DNA of 64,000 nucleotides. Source: Caprimulgus europaeus. Taxonomy: Eukaryota; Chordata; Aves; Caprimulgiformes; Caprimulgidae. The stretch covers positions 17,142,816-17,206,815 of the forward strand of contig OU015539.1 of the NCBI GenBank assembly GCA_907165065.1. The letters run 5' to 3'. Below, piece after piece: positions 27,213 through 40,997 of the stretch; the first letter of the stretch is position 1, and each line of letters starts with the position of its first letter. Both the position numbers and the translations under genes were made by a program. Under the pieces are notes generated by a model, which was not told the DNA's origin, searched no databases, and worked only from the letters and a program-made list of their open reading frames with translations.

Positions 27213-30200
27213 TGCACCACCAGTAGCAGCACCCCTGCAATCTAACAGACCCCACCCCTGCGCTGTGACTTTCTGTTCTTGGCTAAGAGCTCGATTGTTT
27301 TCTTAGTAGCTGTGAGAATCAACCTAAACAGCAGATCAGAGTCTTCTGTCCCTGCTTGAAAATACTTTAAGGGGCAAGTCAAACAGTGGTCAATGTTTGT
27401 TTAAATAGCTGTGGAAATCCTCACCAGCAGACTTCAGTACTGTGTAGAAAAATTGCAGATGTTTGCATTACACACAGCTGTCTGACCCTTCTGTAGAATG
27501 GCAGCAAGGGTGGAGGTAAAATGGAATGTCCCATCTGCTTCTAGCAAAGTCTGGTTTGTGTGCATAAGCTGATGTGAACTCTAATAGATTTCTGTCCTTT
27601 TAAAACACTTCTTTGATCCTTTTTGTTTATTTTCCTTTCTTTAAATATGATACATGTATGCAGATCCTGTGATCCATTCTGACACGTGTCCTGTCAGCTG
27701 TTCTTGTCTATTAATGCTGGGGTGGTAAAGATGGTGACACTGCCTGATTTTTACCCCTAGAAGTTCATACAACATGTCCTACTAAGAGCACACAATTCTA
27801 CTTGTAAATTCCCTGAGATGCAGCTGAAAATAAAATTAAACAGCAAAAAAAAAAAGCTGTTGCTGTTTACACAATGAAAGATAACTAACTGACTACTAAA
27901 TAAACATTTGGTGTTTATTTCTATATTTTTATGTTTCCTTAAACATTACTAAAATACCTTAATATTTTGAGTAATTTATTAATTTATTATTTAGCTAAAT
28001 TCTTTTGGAAATATTTACAGGACAAATGCAAGTCCTGTAAATATGCAAATGCAAAAACACTGACTAGCAGAGGAGCAGAGTTTTGCCTAAATAGGAAGGA
28101 GAGATATGATTCATCTGATACTAGCAAAATGGAAGGTGTGTGTGGCTTTCTAAACCACTTATGAGTCTTGGTTTGACTTGCTAAAGAAGTCATAAGGTCA
28201 AGAAGGAAGTTTTGGTAGTGAGGGTGAGTATCAGACATCAGACAAGAATTTTTTTCTTCTGTTATGTTTGAGGTTGTAGTTAGTAACACATAATATAGTT
28301 GTAAAATTCTAGTTATTTCCATCAATTTTAATTATTAAACCTGAACCTATTCAAGAAATTATTTAGATACTGGGTAAAGCCAAACACAAATACCCTGTGT
28401 TAGCTTTAAAATTAATTTTGAGTATCCAGTAACTCAAATGAAAAGGTAAGAAAACTTGGATATGTTACTTGTATTTTATTATAAACAGCATAGATCTGTT
28501 TGCTGGAATGAAACAGCATCTCTAGTTCTGTGAAGCTGTTGTTGTTCTGCACTCAAAATTACATTGCCAGTTCTTTATGGAACGATATTTCTGTGTCTGT
28601 AAAAATTTAGCACCTTTCTGAATTCCTTTTGAATTACTCATCCTTTCATTGTGTTAAAAATAAAATTTCTATCTGATTTATTGACTGAATTCCACTGGCA
28701 AACAGGACAATTTGCATTAGCTGTAAGCCAGAGCACAGTGCTCCTGAAGTTACCCAATCCTGTCCTACAACCCACTTCCCTTCTTCTGTTAGCACTGAAA
28801 CCTCTTAGCTTCATTTTCTTCTGTGACCAGGCATCCATTTGGGGAACACAATGAGGATTATCTGGAATCAAGGAAAGAAATTTCAAGAGTTGTTACAATT
28901 TCCTCATACTTGTCTAATTTTTTTCTGAACATCTGCTGATGCTGTTGCAATATTTCTGAAGAAATATTTATACATCATGGCACATTTATTTGCTGCTCTT
29001 GTGGGGAGAAGTCCCTGGTTTATTATACAGCATCCTCATGGTTACTGGCTGGATTGGTGTTGCTTTTGTCTACCTTGATTTACAGCATTATCCCAGACTC
29101 CTGTCTTTCAGAGGAAGAACTTGTTTCCAAATAGATTCTTTATTGTCATCAGTAGCTTTCCCACCTCTGTCTTAATTGCTTAGAGTTTGTGCATCATCCT
29201 GAAGTGTGAAATGCTGTGACAATTTGATGGTTTTATGAATCTTTTCAGCACTCTTCTATTCAATATGTTCTGATTTTATTGTAGGTACAAAATAGCAAAT
29301 GGCAACAAAAATGATAGGTTTGAGAGTGGGAGTGCACTTCAGAACTCTTCTGCCATGGGAAGAGAATCCGTAATACCTGCCAATCAAGTTCATTAAATTA
29401 TGTTGTTATAGCAACCTGTTAGCCTCTTCCATACTTCAAATATCTTGTGTCAAATAATTAGTACAGCTTAATTGTATTTTATTGCAAAAGAGGCAAGTAA
29501 TTAAAGAGGTTCTTGCCGTGGCCATGGGGCCAGAAAGGGTCAGAAACAACTTGTAATTAGAATAGATTTCATGGATATGAATTAATAGGTCTAATAATTT
29601 AACTGTCCCTTCATTCCCCTAGGATCCAAAAAAAGTATTCAAAATATTTGAATTGCTGTTGCTTGCTCAGAAATATTAATGGATAAAAATTAGCTCTTGG
29701 CCCCACTCTTGGGTTTTGTTTTTTTTTACCTTTGTCTCTTCTTACCAGCATGTGTGATGTATTTAGACCTTCCTTGATGTGATAACCACATAGACAAATG
29801 GCCCAATAAGATGTGTTTTGGCCTTTTCTGTATGTTTCTCTGTATTTTGTCTGTCAGTCATGTGTTGCTGCAGGTTCTTTTGTTTTTCCTCCTCGAGTGG
29901 TCCTCTGCATGGAAACTTTCTGAGCATTTGATCAAAGACAGCAGTCATCATAATCCACAAATGTCGAGCTTTAGGGGGAAAAAGGATTACACACAACATA
30001 ACATTTGGGATTTCGAGTCAGCAAGTGCCAAAATCAATCAGAAAAACTCTTTCAACTGATCCCAGTTACAGAATCAGAACTTATTGAAAAGCCAAGAACT
30101 TGTATTTTTTTTTCATGGTTTGAGGAAGTAATTTGTGTTTCTCTTCAGGACTGCTGGATTTGATTCACCAACCATTTTTTGATGCTGAGTACAGAGTCTG

Positions 30201-30411
30201 TCACCCGGCAGTAACAGTTCTTTGCCTAAAGGGAAAATTGTGCCATCCTGAAAGGGGGAACTGGAATAAAAATGCTTCTGAAGTGGTGCAATAGTTATAT
30301 GGTAAATTACAACATCTGTAAAGCAGTACTGAGGTTTATTGCAACAGCTGCAATGGGAAGTGAAAGAGGAACAGATTTACAGCCCTCCAGCTTATGTAAA
30401 AGTTAGTGCAA

Positions 30412-30458
30412 ATAAAATAATTATTTAAAATAATTATTTTAAAATAATAATTTAAAAT
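30412..30458. repeat. AT-only palindromic stretch
   Basis: A run of A and T only, apart from its edges, built of AATAATTATT and TTTAAAATAA words, so it is close to self-complementary (AATAATTATTTAAAATAATT reads nearly the same on both strands). It could extrude as a cruciform or be a DNA-unwinding element; no specific role is indicated. Confidence 0.7.
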
Positions 30459-31286
30459 TCAAAAGCCTTACCAGTCCCCAACACGGGCCAGTGGGTCTTG
30501 CAGTGACTGCAGTGGAACCTTTTCATCTCATCCAAGTGCTGCTCTCCATGTTATTCTTGGATTGTAGGGCTTTGCAGTTTTACAGTCGACAGTCCCATCT
30601 GTTTCTCTTCATCTTCTAGCTCTGCCATCATCCTCTTTGTTTTCTTCACTTAACAAGGTCATTTCTACCTCATCTTTGCACGTATGACTTTAGCAGGAGC
30701 TTGGGATAATTAGATATTTGGGGCACAGGGATTTATTCCCAGGTGGCACCTCTGCCATATGGTTTGGAAATGGCTCTTTGCAATGAGAAGTAAAGCTTTA
30801 CTTCTCCCCCAGGCCTGCCTTAAGGTGGAAAAGTTGACTTATTTATGGCAATGAACCTGTTCAGTTCAATGAACCTTGCCAGACTTAATTCAATGGAATC
30901 CATTTTTTTAATTAAAGTAATCAAATACTTGAGCTTTGAAAAAAAACAATGTTCATTGATGAAATCAGAAGAAAAAAAGAAAGTTATAATCTTTTTTCCC
31001 CAAGAGTTGTTTCTAAATTGTGCTTTTTTTAAAAAAAAATAAACCAGATGTTGTTTCTTCATTCCACATTGTATCAGCATCTCTTCCACTGTGCTCTTAG
31101 TAACTGATGCCTTGCAGGAATTTTTGCTCTTTAATTTTGCTTCGGGCTTTCTGGATTTGCCTTCTGTTCCATGCATATCATAGTGTTTGTTAATATTTAA
31201 CTTGTTTAGATTTACAATTAGTGAAATTAGTACATTATTCTGTTAATTACACAGCTGTACTGGTGATTACTTTGTGCGCTGGATGA

Positions 31287-31327
31287 TTTGTGTAAGGAAT
31301 GTGAAATTTTGTGTAAGGAATGTGAAT
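31287..31327. repeat. 21-bp tandem duplication
   Basis: TTTGTGTAAGGAATGTGAAAT is present twice in a row, the second copy lacking one A. A simple local duplication in non-coding sequence. Confidence 0.88.
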
Positions 31328-34300
31328 TTTGAAAGTGTTGTTGCAATTTAATATATTTGCATATGGAAGCACTTTAGATATGCAAATCCCCTACTGTTAT
31401 ACCTTTGGCAGTGTACTGGGATACATCACGAGCACTTACTGTCTGAATTTGCTCAAATACTTGCAAAAAGCAAACTTTTATCATTCAAACATGGCAAAAT
31501 GCTTTATTTTCTAACTTTCCCAGATGTTAGTGGAATTATAGGAAGTACACAGACCCTGCATATACTTTAAGTATCATTCCTATAATTCACTGTTCCTCTG
31601 AATCAACAATTTCTTCAGCAAACCAAAGGTTCTTTGTGTACAGAGTGCTGTAGACCTGGTAGAGGGCTGGAGTTATGGTTAATGCAAAAAATAGTGCTAT
31701 TTTATATAAAGATTTTTAAAAAATTATATTTTACCTGTTAGAGGTAAATAGTATTTCATTTAGAAATTTCCAGTTAATTTAAAGGGCACAAAATGTGATG
31801 GCCATCATTTTGTCCCTTGATTTGCACTCCAAGTGTTGCCATTTGATTTAAGTAACTATTCTTCTGGAAGTCATTTGGAATAAATATATGCATATTGTTC
31901 TTTGCTTTGAAGTTTAATCTTAACCCTAACAAATTCTAGCCACTGAAACAGATATGTTTGTTCAGCAGAAATTAAACAGAGAAAATACACAAATATTTTC
32001 AAAGTTAGGGCAAAGACACGGAATATGTCCCGCTGTTTTTTGTGATGAAAAGTGCCAGGCTTTTCTCCAAAACTGAACACTGCCATATGAATATGTATTA
32101 GTTTAAATATCAAGAGATTTAAAATCCATGTTCTCAAGTATTTACTTAACTGCCCTGATGAAGATAGTTTCTTAAAAGGGCATAAATCTCCACTCTTATT
32201 GGATAAAATATAATTTATTACTTCATAGCCTATCTTCAATTCAAGTCATCCAAAAATGGAGGAATTACATGCCATCCAGATTATTCTAAGGCATGTTAAA
32301 AATGTACTAACTCTGAGATTTGCATTATTTATGAGAGATTAATAATCATTTGCATGAATTTGTCATCATTCTATCTTTTCAGAAAACAAAGGCTGAAAGT
32401 CTTATGTTAGTTCTGTTGATGTAAAACCAGAATAAATCTATATAACTGTGACTAAAACATGGGCAATTAAGAGGAGAAAAATCTCTTTGCCAAGTATGAA
32501 AAATTAACTGGAAAGTCAGCAGAAATGTTCTTTGTTCTTCACTTAACTCAATCCCAAAAGATGGAAAATAGTCTGGTTCAGAACTTCATGGGACACTGGA
32601 GGTTTGTAGAGTTTCCTGATCTGCCATAGATTTTCCTTTAGTGTAGTTGCTGCCTTTAGTTACAGTCCTCCCAGACAGGGACTGGATTTATAGTTTCTTT
32701 CATATGAAGTTAAAACTATCTGCTGTACTGCACTTGGTCATTTAGATTTATTACTGCACATTTATAACTACTTCGTGCCAAAAAAACTATCCCTGAACTG
32801 TGTTTCTTTTATCTTATAAAAAGTGTTTGGTGTTCAGGTCTTCAGAGGCTGAAATTGAGACACTGAAGCTGATATTTAGAAGATATGGAGCAGCTTTTAT
32901 ACATTTTTCTGCTCTGTGAGCACTAGGTTGACGTATCAAAATGTGATTGTCATGCCAGCTAAGTAAAGTAAAAATTGGAACAAAAGAACTCTGAAATTTT
33001 TCAAAAACTCTGTATGTGATAACCCAAAAGTCCTGTTTTAATCAGATTTATCAGCAATAAGAATTTGGCAGATTAACCTCAGAGGTATGAGCAGAATTTA
33101 GCTGGGTTTTGGTCTTTTCTACCTCTAAAAGTCAGAGAATACTACAGTATGCATCATTTGGGAACATAACCTGAAATAGGCTTCGAATGTGCTCGTTTTG
33201 AGAGACCATGGGTAACATTAATCAGCAAACGAGGACAGCACAGTAAGATACATAAAGCTTGAGCAACTCTGTCATTTCCTAACTTCTTTTAGATAGTTTA
33301 CCACAATTGCTCCATTTTTTTGTGTAAGGAATTACTTAAATACTACTATTTTAGTAAGTATTCTTGCTTTTTGAATACTTTTACTACATACTTTTCAAGG
33401 GAACAGAAGCAGATACGAGTAAATGGTGGATATTTTGCCCTTGTTTGTCAGAGCAGCATTGCAAATGACAGCCCTAGGGCTCTAGCTGGCAGTATGGCAG
33501 TCTCCCCAGTGGAAGAAATAAAACCATGGATTTCCTTGTTGGGCTGACATTAAGACCATTCCCAAAGGCACTCAGCAGGATACTTGGGATCTCAAGGCTC
33601 TGCAGCAGAGCTGCACAAGGCAGTGGTGACTGCTCCCTTGTTTCTTGGGCTGTTCATCCTGTGGTTTAAGAATGAAGCGTATTTTATATGCTGGAGTGCA
33701 GGGCCACGGTAGCAGAGGCTGCTTCAGGATGATGGAAGGCTGTGGGTATTCCCATTGCTTTGGGGGGAGAGGGCTGTTCAACAGCTGGATCACTTCTATG
33801 GTTTAGCATTTTGTGGCCACTTTGCTTTCAAAGGTCATGTTTTACTGAAAACCCACTAGGCATGCTGGTAGTGGGAACTGGAGGCCCAATGTGATTGTCA
33901 GCTCAGGAATCTGGGCACTCTTCTGAGGCTCCTTGGAAGTGGAGATCTATTTCAGTGTCTCATTCTCAGCATGTTGTGAAGCAGATGGAATCCAGATAGC
34001 AGTCAGCTTTCTCAGGCTACAGTCTCCTGGTGTAGTTAGTTTTGTTCATCATCTGAAGTTCTGGTTCCTTGCAGACAGCACTGCTTCTGTCTGGCCTGAA
34101 CTGCTTCTCCTGTTCCTGGAGAGAACAGCACCAGCATTTCTCTCCTAAGGCTGTTGCTGACTCGGGTCAGTTTTACATACCCAGAGTCCTGCAGCCTGCA
34201 CATTTTGTGCTCTGCCTGATTAGAGAAGGTCATCTGGGAGCTACGCTGCTGGCAGATCTTCCCCTTCAGTCACAACATTCTTCTCCCATCCTTGCTGCCT

Positions 34301-37300
34301 TCTGCTGCTTGTACCTAATGTAGGTTCCCTTTCACCCTCTTGCTACCAAGTGGAACCTTTCCATGCCCATGCTCTGCATGGGGCTTGGCCCCTGCCTGTC
34401 TGTCTCAGCCAGGGCCTCTCAGCAACCCTGTGGAAGCAGCGGGCTTGAGCACCTACCTGGCACAGACCTCCTGGCAACCACCCAGATTGTCCTCTGGCAC
34501 ACCAGACCGAGGTCAGACAGGGCTGAGGTGGGCGCTTGGAAGAACTGTGCTGCTCCTTTCCTGACACAGGGTGAGGAAGAGATGTTCCTGCTGGCTTTTG
34601 TGGTTGTTAAATCTGGTGGATGACATTGCTGTTGACCTTGTGTTTGTACTGGGGTGATTTTAATTCAGGAATGGTTGTAGAGAGATGCAAGAAGTGACTG
34701 GAAGAGTTAGTAGTGATGTTCACTGGCATGAAGATATCTGACCTTTTAGGCAAGGATGGAAAAGGAATGTAACTGTTTTATGTCTGCCTTTTTAATGAAG
34801 TAGGCATGGAAGAATGAAGAATATCAGCGTAGGTGACTGTGCACTCAGCTTTCATTGTCATAGCTGAAGTGGATCAGATTTGGTCTATACACTGAATTGA
34901 GATCATCTAAACCTGACCAGGCTCCAAATCTAGTGTAACACAGTTTTCATAGCAAATCTGTGTGAACTGAATGAATATAGCTGATGTGTGTATTTTGAAC
35001 AAGAGGAAGGTCTGAAAAGCTTTTATGATGTGTATAAAAAACCCCAGCAAACCCAATCTGACATGCAACAGAACTAGCAGAGTTTTAGGTGTTGTTATTT
35101 ACAGCTGAAGCTGAACAGCAGATATATTTGTGTGTCTGAACTTTGTTCAGCCTCACATCCAGAGATATACATCCTCACTTTTTCATGTGCATTGCCTCTT
35201 ATGTCAGTTCTTGGAAGAACAGAGCACAGACTTGTACCTGGAGTAATATATTTGAAAATGCTTCAACCTCAGTTGAACGTTACTTAAGAATTTCAGAAAA
35301 TGTACCCCTAAACTAACAGTCTTATCCTCCAAGATTTATTTTTTTCATTTTTTTTTTAGAATGAACCTGCTGATTCTTGACACAAGCCTGTAGGGATAAA
35401 CAAGCATTAGTTTTCATTATACTGAGAACTGGTTTTAAGCAGAGACTATGTCTTGTCTCAGGCTCTAGTAAACCAGATTAGTGGGTGAGCTGCAGCAGAA
35501 TGTAAGCTTTTCTGTTGTACAGTCTGCACTAATTCAGTTGCACTAATACTTCTGCTGTTACATGGTTCTAATACATTCTGCTGTTACACTGGCTTATAAG
35601 AATTTATTAGGACCTGTGTTTCTGCTCTGAAGGATGGATGTTAAGCTGCAGTAATGGCAGCGTGGTGGTCTGACCCCGACTGAGGGGAGAATCCCCTCCT
35701 GGCTTCTCAGCAATGCCAGCTTTCAGTTCTGCTCTAGACAGTCACTCTCTTAGAACCCTGGCAGCATTTTGAAGTATTTCAGATTTGTGTAAGGATAACA
35801 TTTCTGTGACTAAGCTTCTTCTCTTTCACTTAGTAGATGCTTGTTATGTAACTTACACATTATTTATACTTAATTTTGACAGCATGATTATTTTTTTATT
35901 ACCCAATATAATTTATTTAACCTTTCATTCACTACTCCTAGCCTCTAGTGGATATTCATATGCTAAAATCTTTGGTGTTGAGATGATTCTTATCCTGGAT
36001 TACAGTGGAAACTACTTTAGTATGGTGGGAGTAAGTGATGCTTTCACTGCTCAAAGCAAATTCTGGCATTGCACTATAGCATCTTCTGGTATAATAATTA
36101 TGAAATAGCATTTGTAGTCTGAGGCTTGTCCTGAAAACAGGGTTATTTTCCCAGTGCAGTTATCCATGACTACCTGGAGGTATCTAAAAAGAGTTCAGTT
36201 TGATACAGACTTCCACATTCTGCCTTTTTTTTTTTTTTTCCATATGCCACAAAAGATCCAGACTAGAAATCCTATATATAGAGAGAAAAGTAAGGAGCCC
36301 CCAGGTATATATCTATACAGAAACCTAAAGAGGCAAGTGCTTTTTTTTAAAAAAAAAAGTAAGAAATCTGTGATTTTATCTTTTTTTCAGAATGGGGAAG
36401 TTCTGCTTAAATTTCACATCCTGCAAGAAAATTATGTACTTTATTGACAAAGTCTTTTTTGCTGAGTATTCTCCTTCATACATGTTTTACCCTAATACTT
36501 TTGTGACTAGAGTTAGTAAAAATGAGATATTCTTCTCCTACTTTTTCCTAGTATAATAATGAATAGTTGAAACATGACATTGATTTTAAAATAAAATATA
36601 AAATGAATACAATATTCTAATAACTAAGTGCAGATTATATGATTTGACATACAGTGCTATAGTAAGTACTGCTGTTGATACATCTATGTATTTTCTCTTT
36701 TCATTGGGAATGTAACAGTATATTTTCAACACTATTTAGTACAATTTGCATGCATGGAGATGCTAAATGTCTCACAAAATAGCACTTGGCTTTTGATGGC
36801 CTTGCTAGGAACGACTACATTGTGCTGGTACAATCAAACACTTGAACTACCACTGTCCTAAGCAGTAGAAACAAACCATATTGTAGGATGTAGATAATAA
36901 AGAACAGGTGAATCCACTTGGCCATCAACAGAGCCAGCATGCCCTACTCTGTGTTTGTGTAAATAATGATGTTTTATCCAGCCACGTGGACCAGTGAACC
37001 TCCATGGTGCAGTATTTTTTAATAACTGAAGAAAAGGGTTTTCTTATTCTTTTTAGGGGTGGTGGTCATTAGAGTGTCCTGTAGGTTTTATATTAGATTT
37101 AATGTATGTATGGTTTGTGCTAGTGATGGTGGAGGAAAATCAGTTTGTTTTCACAGTGTGCTGCATTGTGGAGCTGCAAAATGTAGTCTGACATCTGCAT
37201 TAAACGAGGCTTTTCAGGTTGTCCCTGATGTATAGCAGAGGCAGCTGTGATGGCTAATGAAAACCTTTTTAATTATGAAATAAGTGTGAGAGAGAGGAGG

Positions 37301-37711
37301 ATCTCCTACATAACAACTTTTAAATTATTAAGTTATTTATATTAGACTGTTTTACACATCTGCTATTTTTTAATCTTTTCTACTTAATTTCAACTTAAAA
37401 CTGGGAGGGGAAAGATTCTGGCTTAAAAGTGAGCACAGAGGGAGAGTTCTGTCTGGGCTAGTTCATAACTGAAGTGAGGCAGAAAAACATTAACCTCGAG
37501 ATGATCGGTTTCCTAACTGGAGAGATACTCCTGTTACTCTCCTGGAGTAGTACCATGCCTACTTGGTATTGATCCTGTGATGAATGCCAAGGACCACATC
37601 ACATTTTTGTTGACTAGTCACATTTTTTAAAGGGTGTGTAAAGGCAATCAAGACCAAGTGAAGCCATGGCTTTATCAGAGACTTCACATTGACTGATACA
37701 TGGAGTTCAGT

Positions 37712-37737
37712 AAAAAAATATATATATAAAAAAAAAT
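37712..37737. repeat. A-run and (AT)n low-complexity repeat
   Basis: AAAAAAATATATATATAAAA followed by more A. Low-complexity sequence in the probable CHID1 intron. Confidence 0.85.
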
Positions 37738-38812
37738 CCTTTGCCTGTGGAAACTCTAGCTCACAGTCACAGAACTTTAGTGTGATTAAATAGACTAGTT
37801 ACTTGAGCTAGTCCCTAACAGTATGCTTTATTTCATTCAGTTCTCTGGTGCTTTTTTGTTTTCTGTGATCTTGCCTGAATCCTGCTTTTTGTTCTAGCAC
37901 AGTAAAATATTCTGCCATTAACTTGTCTTCTACCTGACAGGAGAGTGCCCTTTGACCAGAGCAGAAGGAGAAGTCTAGATGATACAGCAGGCTTTTAAAG
38001 ACAACAAACTCATTCTTTCAAGACAGCAAAAGCTGCCAAAACCAAATAGTGACCTGTCATGTGTTAGATTGGAGAAATCAGAGAGAAAAATCTATGTCTA
38101 GCTGAAAAATACAAGCAGAAAGGTTGCCTGATACTTTAGCTAGAAAGTTGAGGCTTGGTGATGGTCAAGAACAACAAAGATTTCTGCTAGAAAATGTACA
38201 AATTTGATGCATATGAACAAAAAGCAACTTAGTAAACAGGTATCATAAATAACTTGCACTGGAAAAAAGAAGTTCATGTTTTGTAGCCCCAGGTGTCTTG
38301 AAAAAGAGAAGAATAGAACAGAAAAAAGAAAAAAAGAGTATTGTTACAAAATAAAATGGAGCTGCTGAACAGCAGCATGTTATTGGAGGTACACAACCAG
38401 ATATGCAAACCTGCCTTGGATCTAGTTATGTCTCTTGTCTGAGAAATATTTATTGGCTTAGAAATAAAGATATTGCTTTCTTTAAGGAGATTTTCATATG
38501 TTCCTCTCCTACCTGTCAGTTTGAGTCAAAACCTTAAATATATAAATGTTCACACCTTTTTGTGCCTTGTGTGTGATTAATTCTTTCTGTGATCAATATC
38601 TAACTGTAACTTTGTTTTCTTTTTTGTGGAGAACCACTGTTTGGTTATACTGAGAAAAGTTGGCAGGCACTGGGGTACTTTGAGCTGTACTCGCAGCTCC
38701 CTGGGGTAATTTGCCAGCGTACTGTTGTGTACACTTTCAGATGGGGCTTTTTCTTTATATAATACCTGTGAAGTTAAATGAGAATCAGGAGGGTGCATTA
38801 GAAGGGCTGTGG

Positions 38813-39380
38813 TTAGTAGATCAAGAGAGGTTCTTCCCCTTTACTCTGCCCTGGTGAGGCCACATCTGGAATATTGTGTCCAGTTCTGGGCCCCCCAGTT
38901 CAAGAAGGACAGGGAGCTGCTGGAGAGAGTCCAGCACAGAGCCACCAAGGTGATGAAGGGAGTGGAGCATCTCCCTGATGAGGAAAGGCTGAGGGAGCTG
39001 GGGCTCTTTAGCTTGGAGAAGAGGAGGCTGAGGGGGGACCTCATTAATGTTTATCAATATCTGAAGGGTGAGTGTCAGGAGGATGGAGTCAGGCTCTTCT
39101 CAGTGATGTCCAATGATAGGACAAGGGGCAATGGGTGTGAGCCGGAACACAGGAGGCTCTGGTTAAACTTGAGGGGGAACTTCTTTCCTGTGAGGGTGCC
39201 AGAGCTCTGGGCCAGGCTGCCCAGGGAGGGTGTGGAGTCTCCTTCTCTGGAGACATTCCAGACCCACCTGGACACCTTCCTGTGTGATCTCATCTGGGTG
39301 TTCCTGCTCTGGCAGGGGGGTTGGACTGGATGAGCTTTCGAGGTCCCTTCCAATCCCTGACACTCTGTGATTCTGTGATT
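38813..39380 (+). mobile_element. CR1 LINE, 3' fragment with open frame, sense
   Basis: About 568 bp of CR1 in the orientation of CHID1, ending in the tail CACTCTGTGATTCTGTGATT. It encodes an uninterrupted frame of roughly 170 codons of the reverse-transcriptase carboxyl region ([55 protein letters not shown]) that stops just before the tail. The catalytic part of the reverse transcriptase and the endonuclease are missing, so it cannot move by itself. It lies 1.6 kb upstream of the first visible CHID1 exon, within the probable intron. Confidence 0.95.
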
Positions 39381-40997
39381 AACAGGTAAACCTGTGTACA
39401 TAGAAATGCTGTGTTGTTTGTGCTTTCTTTTGTAGCTGTAGTAAGGAACTGAAAGGTTTTAATGCTCCTTGTTTCCCTGAGACAAGAGTGAGAAGACACT
39501 TCTGAAAAGCTTGACATTGTCTTCTATGTCTCCAGAGTTTCATAAAATAGGAATACTTGGCTGCCTCTCTACAGTTGTGTCCACCAAAGTGTTATTGTTT
39601 CTAAATTATTTTGGGAACACTGAACAACATGCACTTTTCAAGCATCCAGAGTGAGGGTAGAAATGTTGCTGAGGTTCTGTTTATTTTCAGTGGGCTGGTG
39701 CATCCTGGCAGGAGGTAGAAGGTCAGTAGGTTGTGTGGGGTTGGTGGGAAGCACTGAAAAGTGCCATCTGTTAAGCCAGTGATGAAGTATTGTGGAGAAA
39801 TTGGGAACCATCACTTCAGAAAACTTACTGGAAGCAACACACCCACAGAGAAACTACTCTGTTGAGAACTTGTTACTTTATCTTTTTTTTTTTAAAGTAT
39901 GTAGTGAGGTAGAATTTCAGCACTGATGGAGTCAGGATAGTGGCTGATGGAAACTGGTTACAACCAATGGAAATTTCTTATTTAAGAATAAGATGATTTG
40001 AAGGCAAATTTCTCTGTGCAAATCTTGTCACGAGCAGAAAACTTATTGCAAGAATGAGGCAGATTTTGAAGAGATGGTTTTGATATTTTGCACAAATAGA
40101 AACATAATTTTAATGCTCCCTTAAAACCTCACTGTGTTTGCTGTGGTAGTTTTAATCATGACAGAGAGGTAGTACTGCTAATGGGACTTTGAATTCAAAT
40201 TCCCAATACCATCCCCAGGGTAAAAAAGAAACTTACCATCTTCTGGTCTTCTCACATGAGGCAGCAGGCAGCTTTGTTTCTGTTTGCAGTCAGCAATGCA
40301 GACACAAGGAGACACTGTCTCTGCACTGAGATGGTGCTGTGAGCTAACCAGGAACATGGATTTACAGCAGACTAACTCTTCCATACTCGTTCCCAGTGCA
40401 GTTTTTGGGGACAAGTAGTATTCTGTCCTCATCTTGTGTCAAGTAGGTATGAGGTAGGTCATCCCTACCATCATCCAAAATGTCCATGCAAGACAATAAT
40501 GCCAAGAAGCTAGTGGTGAGGAAAGTTCCTATGGTGAGTTACTTAGCAGTAACTTTTCCTTGAAGACAAGCTGGTTTTTAATTTCATTTTTAGAAGAGTG
40601 TCTAAGCCCCTTTTATAGAAGAACTTTTCTGATCATATAATAGCGGCTTATAATTAAGAATTGCATTGATTAGCCTTGGAGGACACAATTAGGTACAGCC
40701 TAGGGATGACTTCAGTTCCTGTTCTTTGGCATGTAAGAATCAGACTGTAGAAATATTGAAGCACTGCCTTCATGTGCCTTAATTATTTAATTAATTAATT
40801 GCTTTAAAAAAAGACTAAAAATGCGAATATGGCAAATTGTAAAGTGGCTGAGGAAATTAATTGTCAGCAAGAAGATATTTTTGATACAGTGATCAACATC
40901 TAAACATGACAAAACTGCTTTTTCAGAAATTTCTGCAGTGTAATTTCATAACTGCTTTTTGAAAAGCTAATTCCACATCTGTGTTTTTAATTTGTAG

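Larger units (their letters stand above)
1..40997. other. Non-coding DNA upstream of the CHID1 exons, probably intronic
   Basis: Apart from the CR1 fragments and small repeats listed separately, I see nothing functional that I can support here. Open frames outside CR1 are short, often begin at GTG or TTG rather than ATG, lack any recognisable domain and lie on both strands. The exon at 40998 needs an upstream partner in phase 2, so at least the right-hand part of this stretch is CHID1 intron. I searched by eye for the conserved CHID1 motifs that should come earlier (the NFYGMDY, LMTYDYS, EDWTYDD and GYVTPWN regions) and found none. The whole stretch may therefore be one intron longer than 40 kb, but an eye search can miss short exons. 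Confidence 0.55.

Noticed and set aside
34340-34623. Overlapping open frames on both strands in a GC-richer patch
   Set aside because: Frames are open in several phases at once, which reflects composition; none looks like a known protein and no splice signals frame them.
35785-36108. Open frame of 107 codons with membrane-like stretches
   Set aside because: Non-ATG start, AT-rich composition and no family resemblance; expected by chance in this much DNA.
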